From UBA6382 sp963617965 (GTDB lineage Bacteria > Bacteroidota > Bacteroidia > Bacteroidales > Bacteroidaceae), in the NCBI GenBank assembly GCA_963617965.1, contig CAVEQO010000001.1:1-64000 (forward strand): a stretch of DNA of 64,000 nt. The letters are read 5' to 3'. The notes under the pieces are model-generated. The model searched no databases and was not told where the DNA came from. It saw nothing but the letters and a program-made list of their open reading frames with translations. Below, in pieces: positions 32,321 to 41,582 of this stretch (positions within the stretch are counted from its first letter, which is position 1; the number at the start of each line of letters is the position of its first letter). Made by a program: the position numbers and the translations under genes.

Positions 32321-34342
32321 TCAGTTTTCGCCGACAAGCGGGAACATGGCCATGCGGTAGGCGAGGAAGCCGTAAGGCACGAGCTTGACGCTGATGTCTT
32401 TACGGAGCGTAGCAGGTGGTGTGAGCGGCATGGTGGGGTCGCCTTTGTCGGGATTCCAGTCAACGAGGTTGGCTCTGGCACTTATAGTCAGTGGAGCATT
32501 GCTGTAGTGCCACATGAAGGGGTGTTTTACTGCGGAAGTTTCCACGGTGCAACCCTGTAGGCTTTGTGGGGTGAGTGCATAGCGGAATTCTGTCCACAGT
32601 TCCTCGTTGTTGTCGAAATAGTCACGGTTGGCGCGCTGCATCGACATGGCGCAGAGCAGAGGTCCGTAGTTTACCCAGGCGCAGCGTCCTTGCGGCATGA
32701 AGCCGTCAAGTTCCATGCTCCCGTTATAGCTGGCCATTATTCCCCACGAGGGGGCTTTCTTTCCCTGATAGAACGGGAATTTTTCTTCGCCCGTCACCAG
32801 TGTGGGCTTCATGGGGAATACAAGTTCGAACTTGTCGCCGGCTTTCAATTTTCCGCACAGTACGAAGCAGCCGTTCTCGGTCTGAGCATCCATGTTCTTG
32901 CCGTTGATGGTGAGTGAGGGGTTGTCGCACCATTCAGGTATGCGCAAGCGCAGGACTTGGTCTTGTGGTATGGCGTTGACGGTGAACGTCAGTTTGTCGC
33001 GGAACGGATATTCCGTTTCGCACTTTATGTCAAGTATGCCATTGCGTGTCAGGAGATGCGCCGGACCGTAGGTGAGCCAGAGTATGTCGCCGTCGCCGTT
33101 GATCATGGCCATGTTCATGATATAGTTGGGCAGGGCGCGGTTGATGTTGGAGGGACAGCATGTGGGCCAATGCATTTCCTTGTAGTAGGTGCCGTCGTCG
33201 CGTATGCGGAGATGGAATCCCGGAATGCGGTTGGGTGCTTGGGTATAAACGCATTGTGTGAACGAGGGATTGACCGCACCCGGCAGGGCGTTGAATGCGT
33301 CGCGCTCTATGCGGTCTCCATAGCGCGTCATGCCGGTGGCGCGCGCCAACCAGATGTTTGACCACATGAAGTCGGAGACATCGCAACTCTCGGCGGCTTC
33401 AAAGGCTCCCACGCCGTGGAGGAATTCGTTGGATGAGTTGACGCCCGTAGGCAACATGGTGTTGTCTTGCAGAAACTCGTAGGCGTTCACTGATGCCGCG
33501 AGGTATTCGGGATTGTTGTTCCAGATGTAGCCTATGGCCGGCAGCTTGGCCGGCTCGTTGTAGCTCACGCCGTGACAGATGGCGGTGCGCAGGAATTCTT
33601 TCCTGTGAACCCACGTTTCCACGTAGGCCGGTTCGTAGTTCTTAAGAACTTGCAGCGCACGGTTGGCGAAGCTCATGTCGCCTGTGATGCGCGACAGCTC
33701 GAACATGTTTTCAATTCCGCATATTTTGCGCATATTGTCAAGGTTGCCGCCGTTGAACGGGTCTTTCTGTTTGGTGTCGAATGCAAAGAGCGGGAAGTTT
33801 GCGTACACTTTTCTGAGCATGTCAAGCACGCGCCCGTCGCGCGTGGCACTGTAGTAGGCTATGGCGGCGCGGCAGAAGATGCCCTCACTCCAATACAGAC
33901 CGTAGTCGGCATTGACATTCCCCCACGATTCCATATAGTTCTTGTTGGTGGAGTGTATGTAGCCGTTGGGCTTCTGGCGTGCCATCACCGCTTCCATCAC
34001 GCGGCGGCTGCGGTTGATGAGCAGGGTGTCGTCAAGCAGGAAGCCCAGGCGCGTGAAGCCATCGGTGTAGTATGCTGTCTGCTCATAGTGCCACCAGCCG
34101 CCTTGTGTCGGGTCGCTCCATCCGCGCGCAAATTCGGTAAAATCAATGCCGATTTTCTTTGTCATGCCTTGGGCTGCTTTCTGCGCCCATTCTTTGAGCC
34201 ACCCTTCGGGTTTCAGTTCTCCGAGTTCAAAAGGTGCGTATGCCTTGGGGTTGGGCTTGGCATGACCGGGACTCTGTGCTTGTGTGCTGAGGCTGCACAC
34301 CACGAGGGCTGCGGCCGCAAGGGTCTGTAGCTTGAAATTCAT
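32321..34342 (-). CDS. GH127/DUF1680-type glycoside hydrolase
   Basis: This is a 673-aa secreted enzyme of the beta-L-arabinofuranosidase (GH127/146) superfamily. It has a signal peptide (MNFKLQTLAAAALVVCSLSTQAQ) and an (alpha/alpha)6-barrel with GWWHYEQTAYYTDG and NGYIHS motifs. The family cysteine pair appears in HWPTCCPSN (around residue 400). In characterised GH127 enzymes the zinc ligands are an ExC pair plus that Cys-Cys. Here the candidate upstream cysteine is in FTQCVY without an obvious Glu two residues before, so the exact subfamily and activity are uncertain. The activity could be an arabinofuranosidase or a related enzyme. Its leader appears long (about 200 nt). Confidence 0.8.
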   Translation of the reverse strand: MNFKLQTLAAAALVVCSLSTQAQSPGHAKPNPKAYAPFELGELKPEGWLKEWAQKAAQGMTKKIGIDFTEFARGWSDPTQGGWWHYEQTAYYTDGFTRLGFLLDDTLLINRSRRVMEAVMARQKPNGYIHSTNKNYMESWGNVNADYGLYWSEGIFCRAAIAYYSATRDGRVLDMLRKVYANFPLFAFDTKQKDPFNGGNLDNMRKICGIENMFELSRITGDMSFANRALQVLKNYEPAYVETWVHRKEFLRTAICHGVSYNEPAKLPAIGYIWNNNPEYLAASVNAYEFLQDNTMLPTGVNSSNEFLHGVGAFEAAESCDVSDFMWSNIWLARATGMTRYGDRIERDAFNALPGAVNPSFTQCVYTQAPNRIPGFHLRIRDDGTYYKEMHWPTCCPSNINRALPNYIMNMAMINGDGDILWLTYGPAHLLTRNGILDIKCETEYPFRDKLTFTVNAIPQDQVLRLRIPEWCDNPSLTINGKNMDAQTENGCFVLCGKLKAGDKFELVFPMKPTLVTGEEKFPFYQGKKAPSWGIMASYNGSMELDGFMPQGRCAWVNYGPLLCAMSMQRANRDYFDNNEELWTEFRYALTPQSLQGCTVETSAVKHPFMWHYSNAPLTISARANLVDWNPDKGDPTMPLTPPATLRKDISVKLVPYGFLAYRMAMFPLVGEN

Positions 34343-34550
34343 GAATACAAGTGTTTTTATGTTTGTTATACAAGTTGCCGGATATCTTCAGCTTCGCTGT
34401 CCGCATAGATGTTTTCGGGGTGGTTGTGTGTCGGGAGCAGACGTGGTGTAGTTGCCCCTGGTGGAGAGCATCTGCGCCGTAGTGGACTGTGGCTTGCCGC
34501 TGAAGTGCGCCTTTGTGGACAGGCATAAAATGTGTTCGGATTCCAGTCAC

Positions 34551-34558
34551 CAAAGATA
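34551..34558 (-). promoter_or_regulatory. -7 element for the GH127-like gene
   Basis: TATCTTTG on the minus strand matches TAnnTTTG. It implies a 5' leader of about 200 nt. An alternative TACGTTTG lies at 34616-34623. Confidence 0.5.
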
Positions 34559-34742
34559 CGTATAATTATTTAAAAGGACTGCAATAAGCGAATGGAAAGT
34601 ACGCCAAAAGCCTCGCAAACGTAAAAGATAATGAATATTGGCATGAAAAAGGAATGCGGTCGTTTCTTCGTGCACCGCACTGTTTCCCGTTGGTGTGTGC
34701 GTCTTGCCTTGCCGGCGCAATTCAGGGAAAACCGCAGTATTA

Positions 34743-34774
34743 TTTTGCCGTTTCGCCGAAAGACCGTATTTTTG
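34743..34774 (+). promoter_or_regulatory. Promoter of nagA
   Basis: TTTTG at 34743-34747 is followed after 19 bp by TATTTTTG at 34767-34774. The predicted start near 34780 supports the ATG at 34801 as the translation start. Confidence 0.7.
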
Positions 34775-34800
34775 TAATGGTTTTAAAACAACAAGCAACG

Positions 34801-35970
34801 ATGGAGTCACAGATAATGAAAATTGTCGGCGGACGGGTGTTCACGCCGCAGGGATGGGTAAAAGATGCCACGGTAGTGGTAAGAAACGGCAAGATAGCCG
34901 AGATTTCCGCAGCTCCGGTGGAAATTGAAGGAGCCCGGATTGTCGATGCCGGGGGGCACAACGTCGTGCCCGGCGGAGTGGAGCTTCACATACATGGTGG
35001 CGGAGGCCGTGACTTTATGGAGGGTACGGAAGATGCTTTCAGGACAGCCATTGCGGCGCACGCCAAACACGGAACGACCTCCATCTATCCTACACTTTCC
35101 TCCTCGTCGGTGCCGATGATAAAGGCAGCTCTGGCCACTTGCGGAAAACTTATGGCCGAGCCGTTTTCGCCCGTACTCGGCCTGCACCTTGAGGGGCCGT
35201 ATTTCAATCCGGCCAAGGCGGGGGCGCAAATCCCCGAATATATCACGCCGCCTGTCCCGGCTGACTACGAGGATATTATTGACAACACCACGGCATTGAA
35301 ACGTTGGGACGAAGCTCCCGAACTTCCCGGCACTACGGAGTTCGGCAAATATTGCACGGAGCATGGCGTTCTGGCTGCCATAGCCCACACCAAGGCAGAG
35401 TATGTGGATGTGAAGCGCGCTTGGGATTGCGGTTTCCGCCACGCCACCCATTTCTACAACGCCATGACCGGTTTCCACAACGTAAGGGAGTTCAAGCATG
35501 AGGGAACGGTAGAGAGCGTATATACGTTCCCCGAAATGTCAGTGGAGATGATTGCCGACGGGATACACGTGCCGCCCACTATTCTCAGGATGATATATAT
35601 GGTGAAGGGAGTGGAGCGCACCGCCCTGATTACCGATGCTCTGGCTTGCAGCGCAAGCGACAGCAGTACGGCGTTTGACCCTCGTGTGATACTTGAAGAC
35701 GGGGTGTGCAAACTTGCCGACCGCTCTGCCTTGGCAGGCAGTATCGCTACGATGGATCGTCTCGTGCGTACGTGTGTGGAGAAAGCCGGAATTCCTCTGG
35801 AAGACGCTGTCCGTATGTCATCGGAAACTCCTGCACGCATCATGGGCGTGCTTGACCGCAAGGGCACCATTGAGTCCGGCAAGGATGCCGACCTGTGCAT
35901 ATATGACTCCGCCATACAGTTGCAGTCCGTCATTCAGCAAGGCAGGATTGTGGATGGCGTGAGGGGGTGA
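34801..35970 (+). CDS. nagA: N-acetylglucosamine-6-phosphate deacetylase
   Basis: This cytoplasmic metal-dependent amidohydrolase removes acetate from GlcNAc-6-phosphate, feeding glucosamine-6-phosphate into glycolysis or wall synthesis. Starting at 34801 it has 389 aa. Motifs are HIHGGGGRDF (around residue 62, metal-binding HxH), HLEGPYFNPAKAGAQ, HATHFYNAM and ITDAL. An alternative ATG at 34816 would remove five residues. It stands alone, without nagB, but fits with the GH89 enzyme that would release GlcNAc. Confidence 0.94.
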   Translation: MESQIMKIVGGRVFTPQGWVKDATVVVRNGKIAEISAAPVEIEGARIVDAGGHNVVPGGVELHIHGGGGRDFMEGTEDAFRTAIAAHAKHGTTSIYPTLSSSSVPMIKAALATCGKLMAEPFSPVLGLHLEGPYFNPAKAGAQIPEYITPPVPADYEDIIDNTTALKRWDEAPELPGTTEFGKYCTEHGVLAAIAHTKAEYVDVKRAWDCGFRHATHFYNAMTGFHNVREFKHEGTVESVYTFPEMSVEMIADGIHVPPTILRMIYMVKGVERTALITDALACSASDSSTAFDPRVILEDGVCKLADRSALAGSIATMDRLVRTCVEKAGIPLEDAVRMSSETPARIMGVLDRKGTIESGKDADLCIYDSAIQLQSVIQQGRIVDGVRG

Positions 35971-36077
35971 AGCAAGTTGTAGTCGGACAGTGTGATGCGT
36001 TTTGGCCAGCCGGCTTGCCAAACTGTGAAAAAAAGTAAAAAGCTGCCTGTACAACGCATGAAGCGGCAAGTTTTGCT

Positions 36078-36085
36078 TAATTTTG
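36078..36085 (+). promoter_or_regulatory. -7 element for the coaX operon
   Basis: TAATTTTG matches TAnnTTTG and precedes the GTG start of coaX by about 38 bp. No good -33 was seen. Confidence 0.55.
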
Positions 36086-36122
36086 CACGTCTATAAACTT
36101 TTGTAAAAATTGTGGTCTGCGA

Positions 36123-36857
36123 GTGAACCTGATAGTTGACATAGGCAACAGCTTCGCCAAGGTGGCTTTCTTTGAGAGTGGCAAGATGTTGGAATGGCAA
36201 CGCATGGACATTGACCGTGTAGCGTGTTTTGTCAACGGCAGTGAACTTGCCGGCAAATGTGGGCGGTGTATAGTTTCGGCGACAGTCGACTTGCCGCCGG
36301 AATTGGTGTCTGCCGTGCGGAGTCTTCCCGTGGAAACGGTGTTTTTGGGAGAGCGGTCGCGGTTGCCTTTTGTCAACTGCTACAGGACTCCCCAAAGTCT
36401 TGGCACCGACAGAATTGCCGCTGTGGCTGGAGCACAGAAGATTCTGCCGGGGAAAAACGTGCTGGTCGTGGACGTTGGTAGCTGCGTGACCTACGATGTG
36501 CTTACGGAAGACGGCCGCTATCTGGGCGGCAATATTGCACCGGGGCTGCTGATGCGTTTCTGTTCCATGCACGAACACACGGCGCGCCTGCCGCTGGTGG
36601 ATGCCGTAGGCGACATTCCATCCTTGGGTTACGACACGGAAACGGCCATGCGGGCCGGTGTCCTCAAGGGTGTTGAGTTTGAGATAAGAGGTTACATACA
36701 CTATTTATACAACAAGTTCGGACCGGTCATGGTGGTACTTACGGGCGGCGATGCGGACAGCTTCAAGGATTTGCTGGCAGACGTTTCCGTCTATGATGCC
36801 CATTTGGTGCTTCGCGGTCTCGACTTCATCTTGCAATATAATGAAGACAATATCTAA
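36123..36857 (+). CDS. coaX: Type III pantothenate kinase
   Basis: This enzyme phosphorylates pantothenate in the first step of coenzyme A synthesis. The 244-aa protein starts at GTG and has the ASKHA-fold motifs DIGNSFAKV (residues 5-13), GTDRIAAVAGA (around 97-107) and VVDVGSCVTYDVL (around 117-129). The end overlaps the next gene by 17 bp. The gene order coaX - membrane protein - lptC - PpiD is one I recall from other Bacteroidales, so co-transcription is likely. Confidence 0.93.
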   Translation: MNLIVDIGNSFAKVAFFESGKMLEWQRMDIDRVACFVNGSELAGKCGRCIVSATVDLPPELVSAVRSLPVETVFLGERSRLPFVNCYRTPQSLGTDRIAAVAGAQKILPGKNVLVVDVGSCVTYDVLTEDGRYLGGNIAPGLLMRFCSMHEHTARLPLVDAVGDIPSLGYDTETAMRAGVLKGVEFEIRGYIHYLYNKFGPVMVVLTGGDADSFKDLLADVSVYDAHLVLRGLDFILQYNEDNI

Positions 36858-38163
36858 ATCGGTGTTGGCGATATCGGCGGTATGCCTTGCGCTGTGTTCC
36901 GCCGCCGGGCAGACAAGCGGCAGCAATTCCCCCTTTTCGCGATATGGTTGGGGAACGCTCGCCGACGAGTCCATGGGGTTCAATAAGGGTATGGCGGGAC
37001 TGGCTCTCGGTATGCGCGACAGTCTGTCCCTGAACCGACAGAATCCGGCCGCCTACTCGGAAATGTGTTCGCAGACCCTGATCTTTGATGCGGGAATCTC
37101 GCTGCAGAATTGCCTCCTCAAGTCGGGCGGCAAGAATGTCAACGCTCAGAATTCGTCGGTGGACTATATTGCAGCGGGTTTCAGGCTTGCTCCGCGGCTG
37201 GGCTTCTCGCTGGGACTGCGCCCGTTCTCGTATGTGGGGTACAATTTCAGCACCTCCAGCTACCTTGACGACATCGACGGCTACGGCTCTAAGACGGCCA
37301 GCAACACCTATTACGGCGATGGGGGCTTCCGCCAGATTTATGCCGGCGTGGGCTACAAGCTCATGCGTTCCCTGTCGGTAGGTATGAACGTGAATTATAT
37401 CTGGGGAGACTACCTGCACTCTTCGTCCGTGAGCTATAGCGATGCCACAGTGCAGTCGCTCACACGCAATTACAAGGCCTCGGTAAATGCGCCCACCCTT
37501 GATTTCGGTGCGCAGTACGAGTGCCGTATTGACCCGAAAAACAAAGTGACTCTCGGCGTGACATACGGTCTGGGTGTCAAGATAAACCAGCAGGCCATGT
37601 TCATCAATACACAATCGGGGTCGGGAGTGTCGGGCTCTCCTGACACTATGCGCGTTGACAAAGCCTTTGCCCTCCCTGACAAAGTCGCGGTAGGTGTTGT
37701 CTGGAATCGTGAAAATCGTTGGACTGTCGGTGCCGACTATTCTGTTGAGTTCTGGGAGAAATGCCGTTTCCCTTGGTTGCGCAATCTGGGGACTGCAACG
37801 GTGTATGGAGTTGGAAAAGGGTATCTGCGCAACCGCCACAAAGTGACGGTTGGCGCGGAATATATACCCAACCCTCGCGGATACAAAATCAAAGACCACA
37901 TAGCCTATCGTGCAGGAGTGTCATACTCTTCGCCATATACCAAGGTTGGGAATGGCAAAGACGGTCCGGAGTATTTCCTGGTCAGTGCCGGCGTGGCTTT
38001 GCCCATAGTGAACAAATACAGCACCCGTTCGGTGTTCAACATATCCGCACAGTGGGAACACGCCGCCTCCAAGGATCTCAAGGGGCTCAATGAAGACTAT
38101 CTGCGCCTGTGCATAGGCCTGTCGTTTAATGCCACGTGGTTCAACAAATGGAAATTTGAGTAG
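36841..38163 (+). CDS. Outer-membrane beta-barrel protein of unknown function
   Basis: This is a 440-aa predicted outer-membrane barrel. The ATG at 36841 begins a signal peptide (MKTISKSVLAISAVCLALCSAAG), and the longer frame from 36751 lies inside coaX. The mature protein has many alternating aromatic strands (for example FSLGLRPFSYVGYNFSTSSY), Gly/Ser-rich turns and a C-terminal strand ending in WFNKWKFE, with Phe as penultimate-but-one aromatic. It resembles FadL/PorV-like barrels at a general level. Its place between coaX and lptC suggests an envelope role, but no function can be assigned. It ends 5 bp before lptC. Confidence 0.75.
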   Translation: MKTISKSVLAISAVCLALCSAAGQTSGSNSPFSRYGWGTLADESMGFNKGMAGLALGMRDSLSLNRQNPAAYSEMCSQTLIFDAGISLQNCLLKSGGKNVNAQNSSVDYIAAGFRLAPRLGFSLGLRPFSYVGYNFSTSSYLDDIDGYGSKTASNTYYGDGGFRQIYAGVGYKLMRSLSVGMNVNYIWGDYLHSSSVSYSDATVQSLTRNYKASVNAPTLDFGAQYECRIDPKNKVTLGVTYGLGVKINQQAMFINTQSGSGVSGSPDTMRVDKAFALPDKVAVGVVWNRENRWTVGADYSVEFWEKCRFPWLRNLGTATVYGVGKGYLRNRHKVTVGAEYIPNPRGYKIKDHIAYRAGVSYSSPYTKVGNGKDGPEYFLVSAGVALPIVNKYSTRSVFNISAQWEHAASKDLKGLNEDYLRLCIGLSFNATWFNKWKFE

Positions 38164-38168
38164 GTGCT

Positions 38169-38870
38169 ATGCGGGTTCATGGCATGAGGGATCTCTTGTG
38201 CGCAATGCCGCTGTGTGTTGCCGTCTGGCTTTTCGTTTCGTGCGGCAAGGTCAAGTCTCCCGTTGCGCCGGCTGTGCGCCAGCGTGATTCTTTGAGCGTT
38301 TTGACGAGCTATGGCGTGAGCAAGCTCATTTCGGATTCGGGGCGCATACGCTATAAGGTGGTGGCGGAGGAGTGGCGCATATACGACCGTACCAATCCGC
38401 CCCGTCACAGTTTTCCCAAAGGCATCCTGCTGGAGAAATTCGACCAGAAGTATCATGTAGGAATGTACATAACCGCCGACACGGCCTACTGGTACAACCA
38501 GAACCTGTGGGAGTTGCGTGGACGCGTGAAGCTCTGGAACCAGGACGGCACGGTGTTCTGTTCGCAGCGGCTTTATTGGGATATGGAACGTCACGAATTC
38601 TATTCCAACGTCCATTCGCGCCTCAAGACTCCAAACGAGGACGTGGAGGGCATGAGTTTCCGCTCCGACGAGAAGATGCAGAAATATACAATCAGCAACA
38701 CAAGCGCCGTGTTCCCTATACCCGATGCCGCATCCGACGAGAATGACTCCGTCAAGGTGGCGGAACAGAACGAGACACCGCAGCCCGCATTGGTCATAGA
38801 TTCCCGGGTTCCCGCAAGGGCCACCGGGAAGCCCGCTCCGCAGTTGCCTCCAGGCGGTCACTTCAAATAA
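38169..38870 (+). CDS. lptC: LPS export protein LptC
   Basis: This membrane-anchored periplasmic component of the Lpt bridge passes lipopolysaccharide from LptFG to LptA. The 233-aa protein has an N-terminal hydrophobic segment ending in LFVSC, which looks like a lipobox and not the plain TM anchor of E. coli LptC. The beta-jellyroll follows (YKVVAEEWRIYDR, then WELRGRVKLWNQDGTVFCSQRLYWD). The C-terminal 50 residues are a Pro/Glu/Ala-rich tail likely to be disordered. An alternative ATG lies at 38184. It is co-directional with the barrel gene and PpiD. Confidence 0.85.
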   Translation: MRVHGMRDLLCAMPLCVAVWLFVSCGKVKSPVAPAVRQRDSLSVLTSYGVSKLISDSGRIRYKVVAEEWRIYDRTNPPRHSFPKGILLEKFDQKYHVGMYITADTAYWYNQNLWELRGRVKLWNQDGTVFCSQRLYWDMERHEFYSNVHSRLKTPNEDVEGMSFRSDEKMQKYTISNTSAVFPIPDAASDENDSVKVAEQNETPQPALVIDSRVPARATGKPAPQLPPGGHFK

Positions 38871-38955
38871 CCGCCTCCATATGGTGCGGCACTCCCTTTG
38901 TGGGCGTTTTGGCTAAAAAGTATCTGCAAAGCAAGTATATGTGCAATCTTTTTCC

Positions 38956-38963
38956 TAATTTTG
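38956..38963 (+). promoter_or_regulatory. -7 element upstream of the PpiD gene
   Basis: TAATTTTG matches TAnnTTTG in the 201-bp gap after lptC, giving a leader of about 105 nt. It suggests that the foldase gene can be transcribed independently. Confidence 0.55.
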
Positions 38964-39071
38964 GCACTTGAAAAATGTGAAGGGGTCGCTGTGCCTGTCG
39001 GAAATGTGCGGTGCAGGACGACTCTGGGCATCTGTGAAACAAACGGATAAAAACAAAAACAAAACATAATA

Positions 39072-41264
39072 ATGGCAGCAATTCAAACAATCAGAAGCAA
39101 AGGCAAGTTGCTTATTACCATTATCGGTGTCGCACTCCTCGCATTCATCACCGAGGAGTTTTTCCGCGCTACCGAAGCACAAAGAAACCAGAACAGCGGC
39201 GTTATAGGCGTGATCAACGGCGAGAAATTCAAGTCGCAGGAATACTCCGGACTGCTGGAGGCCTACAAGGCCTACGTCTCTTTTACACAAGGCAAGACAA
39301 GCTTTACGGATGACGAAGACGCCGCCCTCAAGGAGCAGGTGTGGGAAAGTTATGTAAGCAACAAGCTCATTGAAGCCGAAGCCGGAAAACTCGGTCTGAC
39401 GGTGACCGATGACGAGCTCCGCAATATCATGGCGGAAGGCACAAACGGCTTGCTTACCCAAACCCCCTTTGTCAACAGGCAGACAGGCAGGTTTGACGTT
39501 ACTACCCTCAAGAATTTCCTTGATGAGTACAAGAAGATGCAGTCAGGTTCTTCGCAGATTCCCGAACAATACAGGGAAGAGTACGAAAAGCTTCATGCCT
39601 ACTGGCAGTTTGTTGAGCGGACGCTGAAAGAGAGCCTGCTCCAGCAGAAATACAGCACTCTCCTTCAGGCTTCGTTCACATCGAACCCCGTGGAGGGCAA
39701 GATGGTCTTCGATGCCACATCTGCCAGTGCGACTCTCCTTTTGGCCGGCATTCCTTATTCCACGGTCAACGATAAGGATGTGAACGTGAGCGATGCCGAC
39801 CTCAAGGCAAAATATGAGGAACTCAAGGAAAGTTTCAAGCTTGATGCGCCCTCTAAGGACATCAAGTATGTGGCGGTTGCTGTGAAAGCCAGCCCCGCAG
39901 ACAAGGCGGAGCTTGACAAACGAATGAACGGATACGCCTCAGAGGTCGCCACAACGGCAGACATTGCCGGTCTGGTGCGCCGCAGCCAGTCGACGGTAAG
40001 CTATGTTGATATGCCGCGCACGGCCGGCGCTTATCCTGCAGACATCCGGGCCGAGCTTGACTCCATGGGCGTGGGTGCGGTAAAGGCTCCGTACTACAAC
40101 CCGGCGGACAACACCATGAACCTCATCAAACTTATTGCCAAGACGCAGGCTCCCGACTCCATCCAGCTCCGCCAGATACAGGTGGGAGGCAAAGACCTTG
40201 CTGACACGCGTAGCCGTGCGGACTCCATCTACAAGGCCATTCTGGGCGGTGCTGATTTCAAGGAGATTGCCGCCAAATATGGCCAGACGGGCGACTCGGT
40301 TTGGCTTGTGAGCAATATGTACGAAACCGGCACTGCCGATGCCGATAACCTTGCGTTTCTGAACAAGGTGCAGACCATGGGCGTGGGAGAGGTGTCTAAC
40401 TTTGATTTCGCCCAGGGCAATGTCATCGTCATGGTTACAGGACGGCAGCACATGGTGACTAAATACAATGCGGCGGTTATCAAATGCCCGCTCAACTACA
40501 GCAATGAGACGTCGAAGACCGTCTACAACAAGTTCAGCAGGTTTGTGGCCGACAACAAGACCATTGAAGCCATGGAAAAGAACGCCGCAAAGAATGGCTA
40601 CACCGTGCAGACCCTCAACGGTGTTGAGACGGGAGATTTCTTCTCAATGAGATATTTCAGCCAGCCCGGCACTGACCGCCACATGATGCGCTGGATAAGC
40701 AACGATGCCAAGAAGTGGATCTTCGACGAGGCTGAAGACGGCGAGATCTCACAGCTCTACAGCTGCGACAACGGTTCGCATCTTCTGGTCGTGTCTGTGG
40801 TCAAGTCTCACAAAAAGGGCTACATGCCCCTTGAGGATGTCAAGGACATAGTGAAAAACGAGGTGCTCCGCGACAAAAAGGCGGAAAAGATTCTCGGCAA
40901 GCTGAAAGGCTGCAAGTCACTTGCCCAGATCAAGGGCGTTGCCGGTGTGCAGGTTGACACCGCCAAGAATGTCAATTTCTATTCGCAGATGTATGACCCG
41001 GCTATACTGGGGACTGTTGCCAATGTGAAGGCGAACCAGTTCGTGGGTCCGCTGAAAGGTTACAATGCGGTTTTTGCATATCAGGTGCTCAGCGTGGAGA
41101 AACGTGCCGATGCCAAGTATGACGAACAGCAGTATGTAACGACCGCTGCGCGCAACCATGCCACTATGGCGTTGAGTCCGCGCCAGTACTACGGCGAGAG
41201 CCCGTTCCTCGCTTATCTCAAGAGCAAGGCGGGAATAGAGGATTTCAGGTACAGATTCTATTGA
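39072..41264 (+). CDS. PpiD-like peptidylprolyl isomerase (SurA N-terminal domain protein)
   Basis: This is a periplasmic foldase anchored in the inner membrane by an N-terminal helix (LLITIIGVALLAFITEEFF, residues 13-31). The 730-aa protein has a SurA-like N-terminal chaperone region (around residues 45-220), a parvulin-type PPIase domain (around 345-460, beginning DSIQLRQIQVGG) and further helical domains. Length and layout match Bacteroidetes PpiD. Its position after coaX and lptC supports a role in envelope biogenesis. A strong terminator follows at 41349-41386. Confidence 0.9.
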   Translation: MAAIQTIRSKGKLLITIIGVALLAFITEEFFRATEAQRNQNSGVIGVINGEKFKSQEYSGLLEAYKAYVSFTQGKTSFTDDEDAALKEQVWESYVSNKLIEAEAGKLGLTVTDDELRNIMAEGTNGLLTQTPFVNRQTGRFDVTTLKNFLDEYKKMQSGSSQIPEQYREEYEKLHAYWQFVERTLKESLLQQKYSTLLQASFTSNPVEGKMVFDATSASATLLLAGIPYSTVNDKDVNVSDADLKAKYEELKESFKLDAPSKDIKYVAVAVKASPADKAELDKRMNGYASEVATTADIAGLVRRSQSTVSYVDMPRTAGAYPADIRAELDSMGVGAVKAPYYNPADNTMNLIKLIAKTQAPDSIQLRQIQVGGKDLADTRSRADSIYKAILGGADFKEIAAKYGQTGDSVWLVSNMYETGTADADNLAFLNKVQTMGVGEVSNFDFAQGNVIVMVTGRQHMVTKYNAAVIKCPLNYSNETSKTVYNKFSRFVADNKTIEAMEKNAAKNGYTVQTLNGVETGDFFSMRYFSQPGTDRHMMRWISNDAKKWIFDEAEDGEISQLYSCDNGSHLLVVSVVKSHKKGYMPLEDVKDIVKNEVLRDKKAEKILGKLKGCKSLAQIKGVAGVQVDTAKNVNFYSQMYDPAILGTVANVKANQFVGPLKGYNAVFAYQVLSVEKRADAKYDEQQYVTTAARNHATMALSPRQYYGESPFLAYLKSKAGIEDFRYRFY

Positions 41265-41348
41265 TGTGCCGGGAGCGGCCTCTGCCGCAGCTGAGGTCTG
41301 GCGGAGGGCGCAGTGTAACCGGAGACACGGAGTTTCTGATATGATTAT

Positions 41349-41386
41349 AGCCGGCGTTGCATCGTTTTGTAAACGCCGGCTTTTTT
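41349..41386 (+). terminator. Terminator after the PpiD gene
   Basis: Perfect 10-nt arms (41349-41358 and 41372-41381) with a 13-nt loop are followed by six Ts. This is a strong intrinsic terminator. Confidence 0.85.
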
Positions 41387-41479
41387 GTGCCCGTTTCATG
41401 CGGTATGTTCTGCATCGGTATTTATGAAACCCCTTAATTGTGAATAAATGTTATTTCCGCCAAATGAGGGTGATGCGCC

Positions 41480-41511
41480 TTTGCGCCCAAATGAAGAAAG
41501 TACTAAATTTG
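41480..41511 (+). promoter_or_regulatory. Promoter of the lipoprotein gene
   Basis: TTTG at 41480-41483 is followed after 20 bp by TAAATTTG at 41504-41511. The leader to the ATG at 41583 is about 65 nt. Confidence 0.65.
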
Positions 41512-41582
41512 CAACAGAGTAAATTCGGGGTTGGTCTTTGTTGGAGACTGCCTTTCTGGACAACTGATAAAACTGTATGGTT

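Larger units (their letters stand above)
34343..34800. other. 458-bp divergent intergenic region
   Basis: The gap between the GH127-like gene (minus) and nagA (plus) holds a minus-strand -7 at 34551-34558, a second weaker one at 34616-34623, and the nagA promoter at 34743-34774. I see no protein gene; the plus-strand frame open from 34654 is upstream of the nagA promoter and is not coding-like. The roughly 200-nt GH127 leader could hold a regulatory RNA structure, but I recognise no known riboswitch. Confidence 0.6.
41265..41582. other. 318-bp intergenic region
   Basis: It contains the PpiD terminator (41349-41386) and the promoter of the next gene (41480-41511). I see nothing else. Confidence 0.6.

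Noticed and set aside
34654..34800. N-terminal extension of NagA to 34654
   Set aside because: It lies upstream of a strong promoter at 34743-34774 and has no similarity to the NagA fold.
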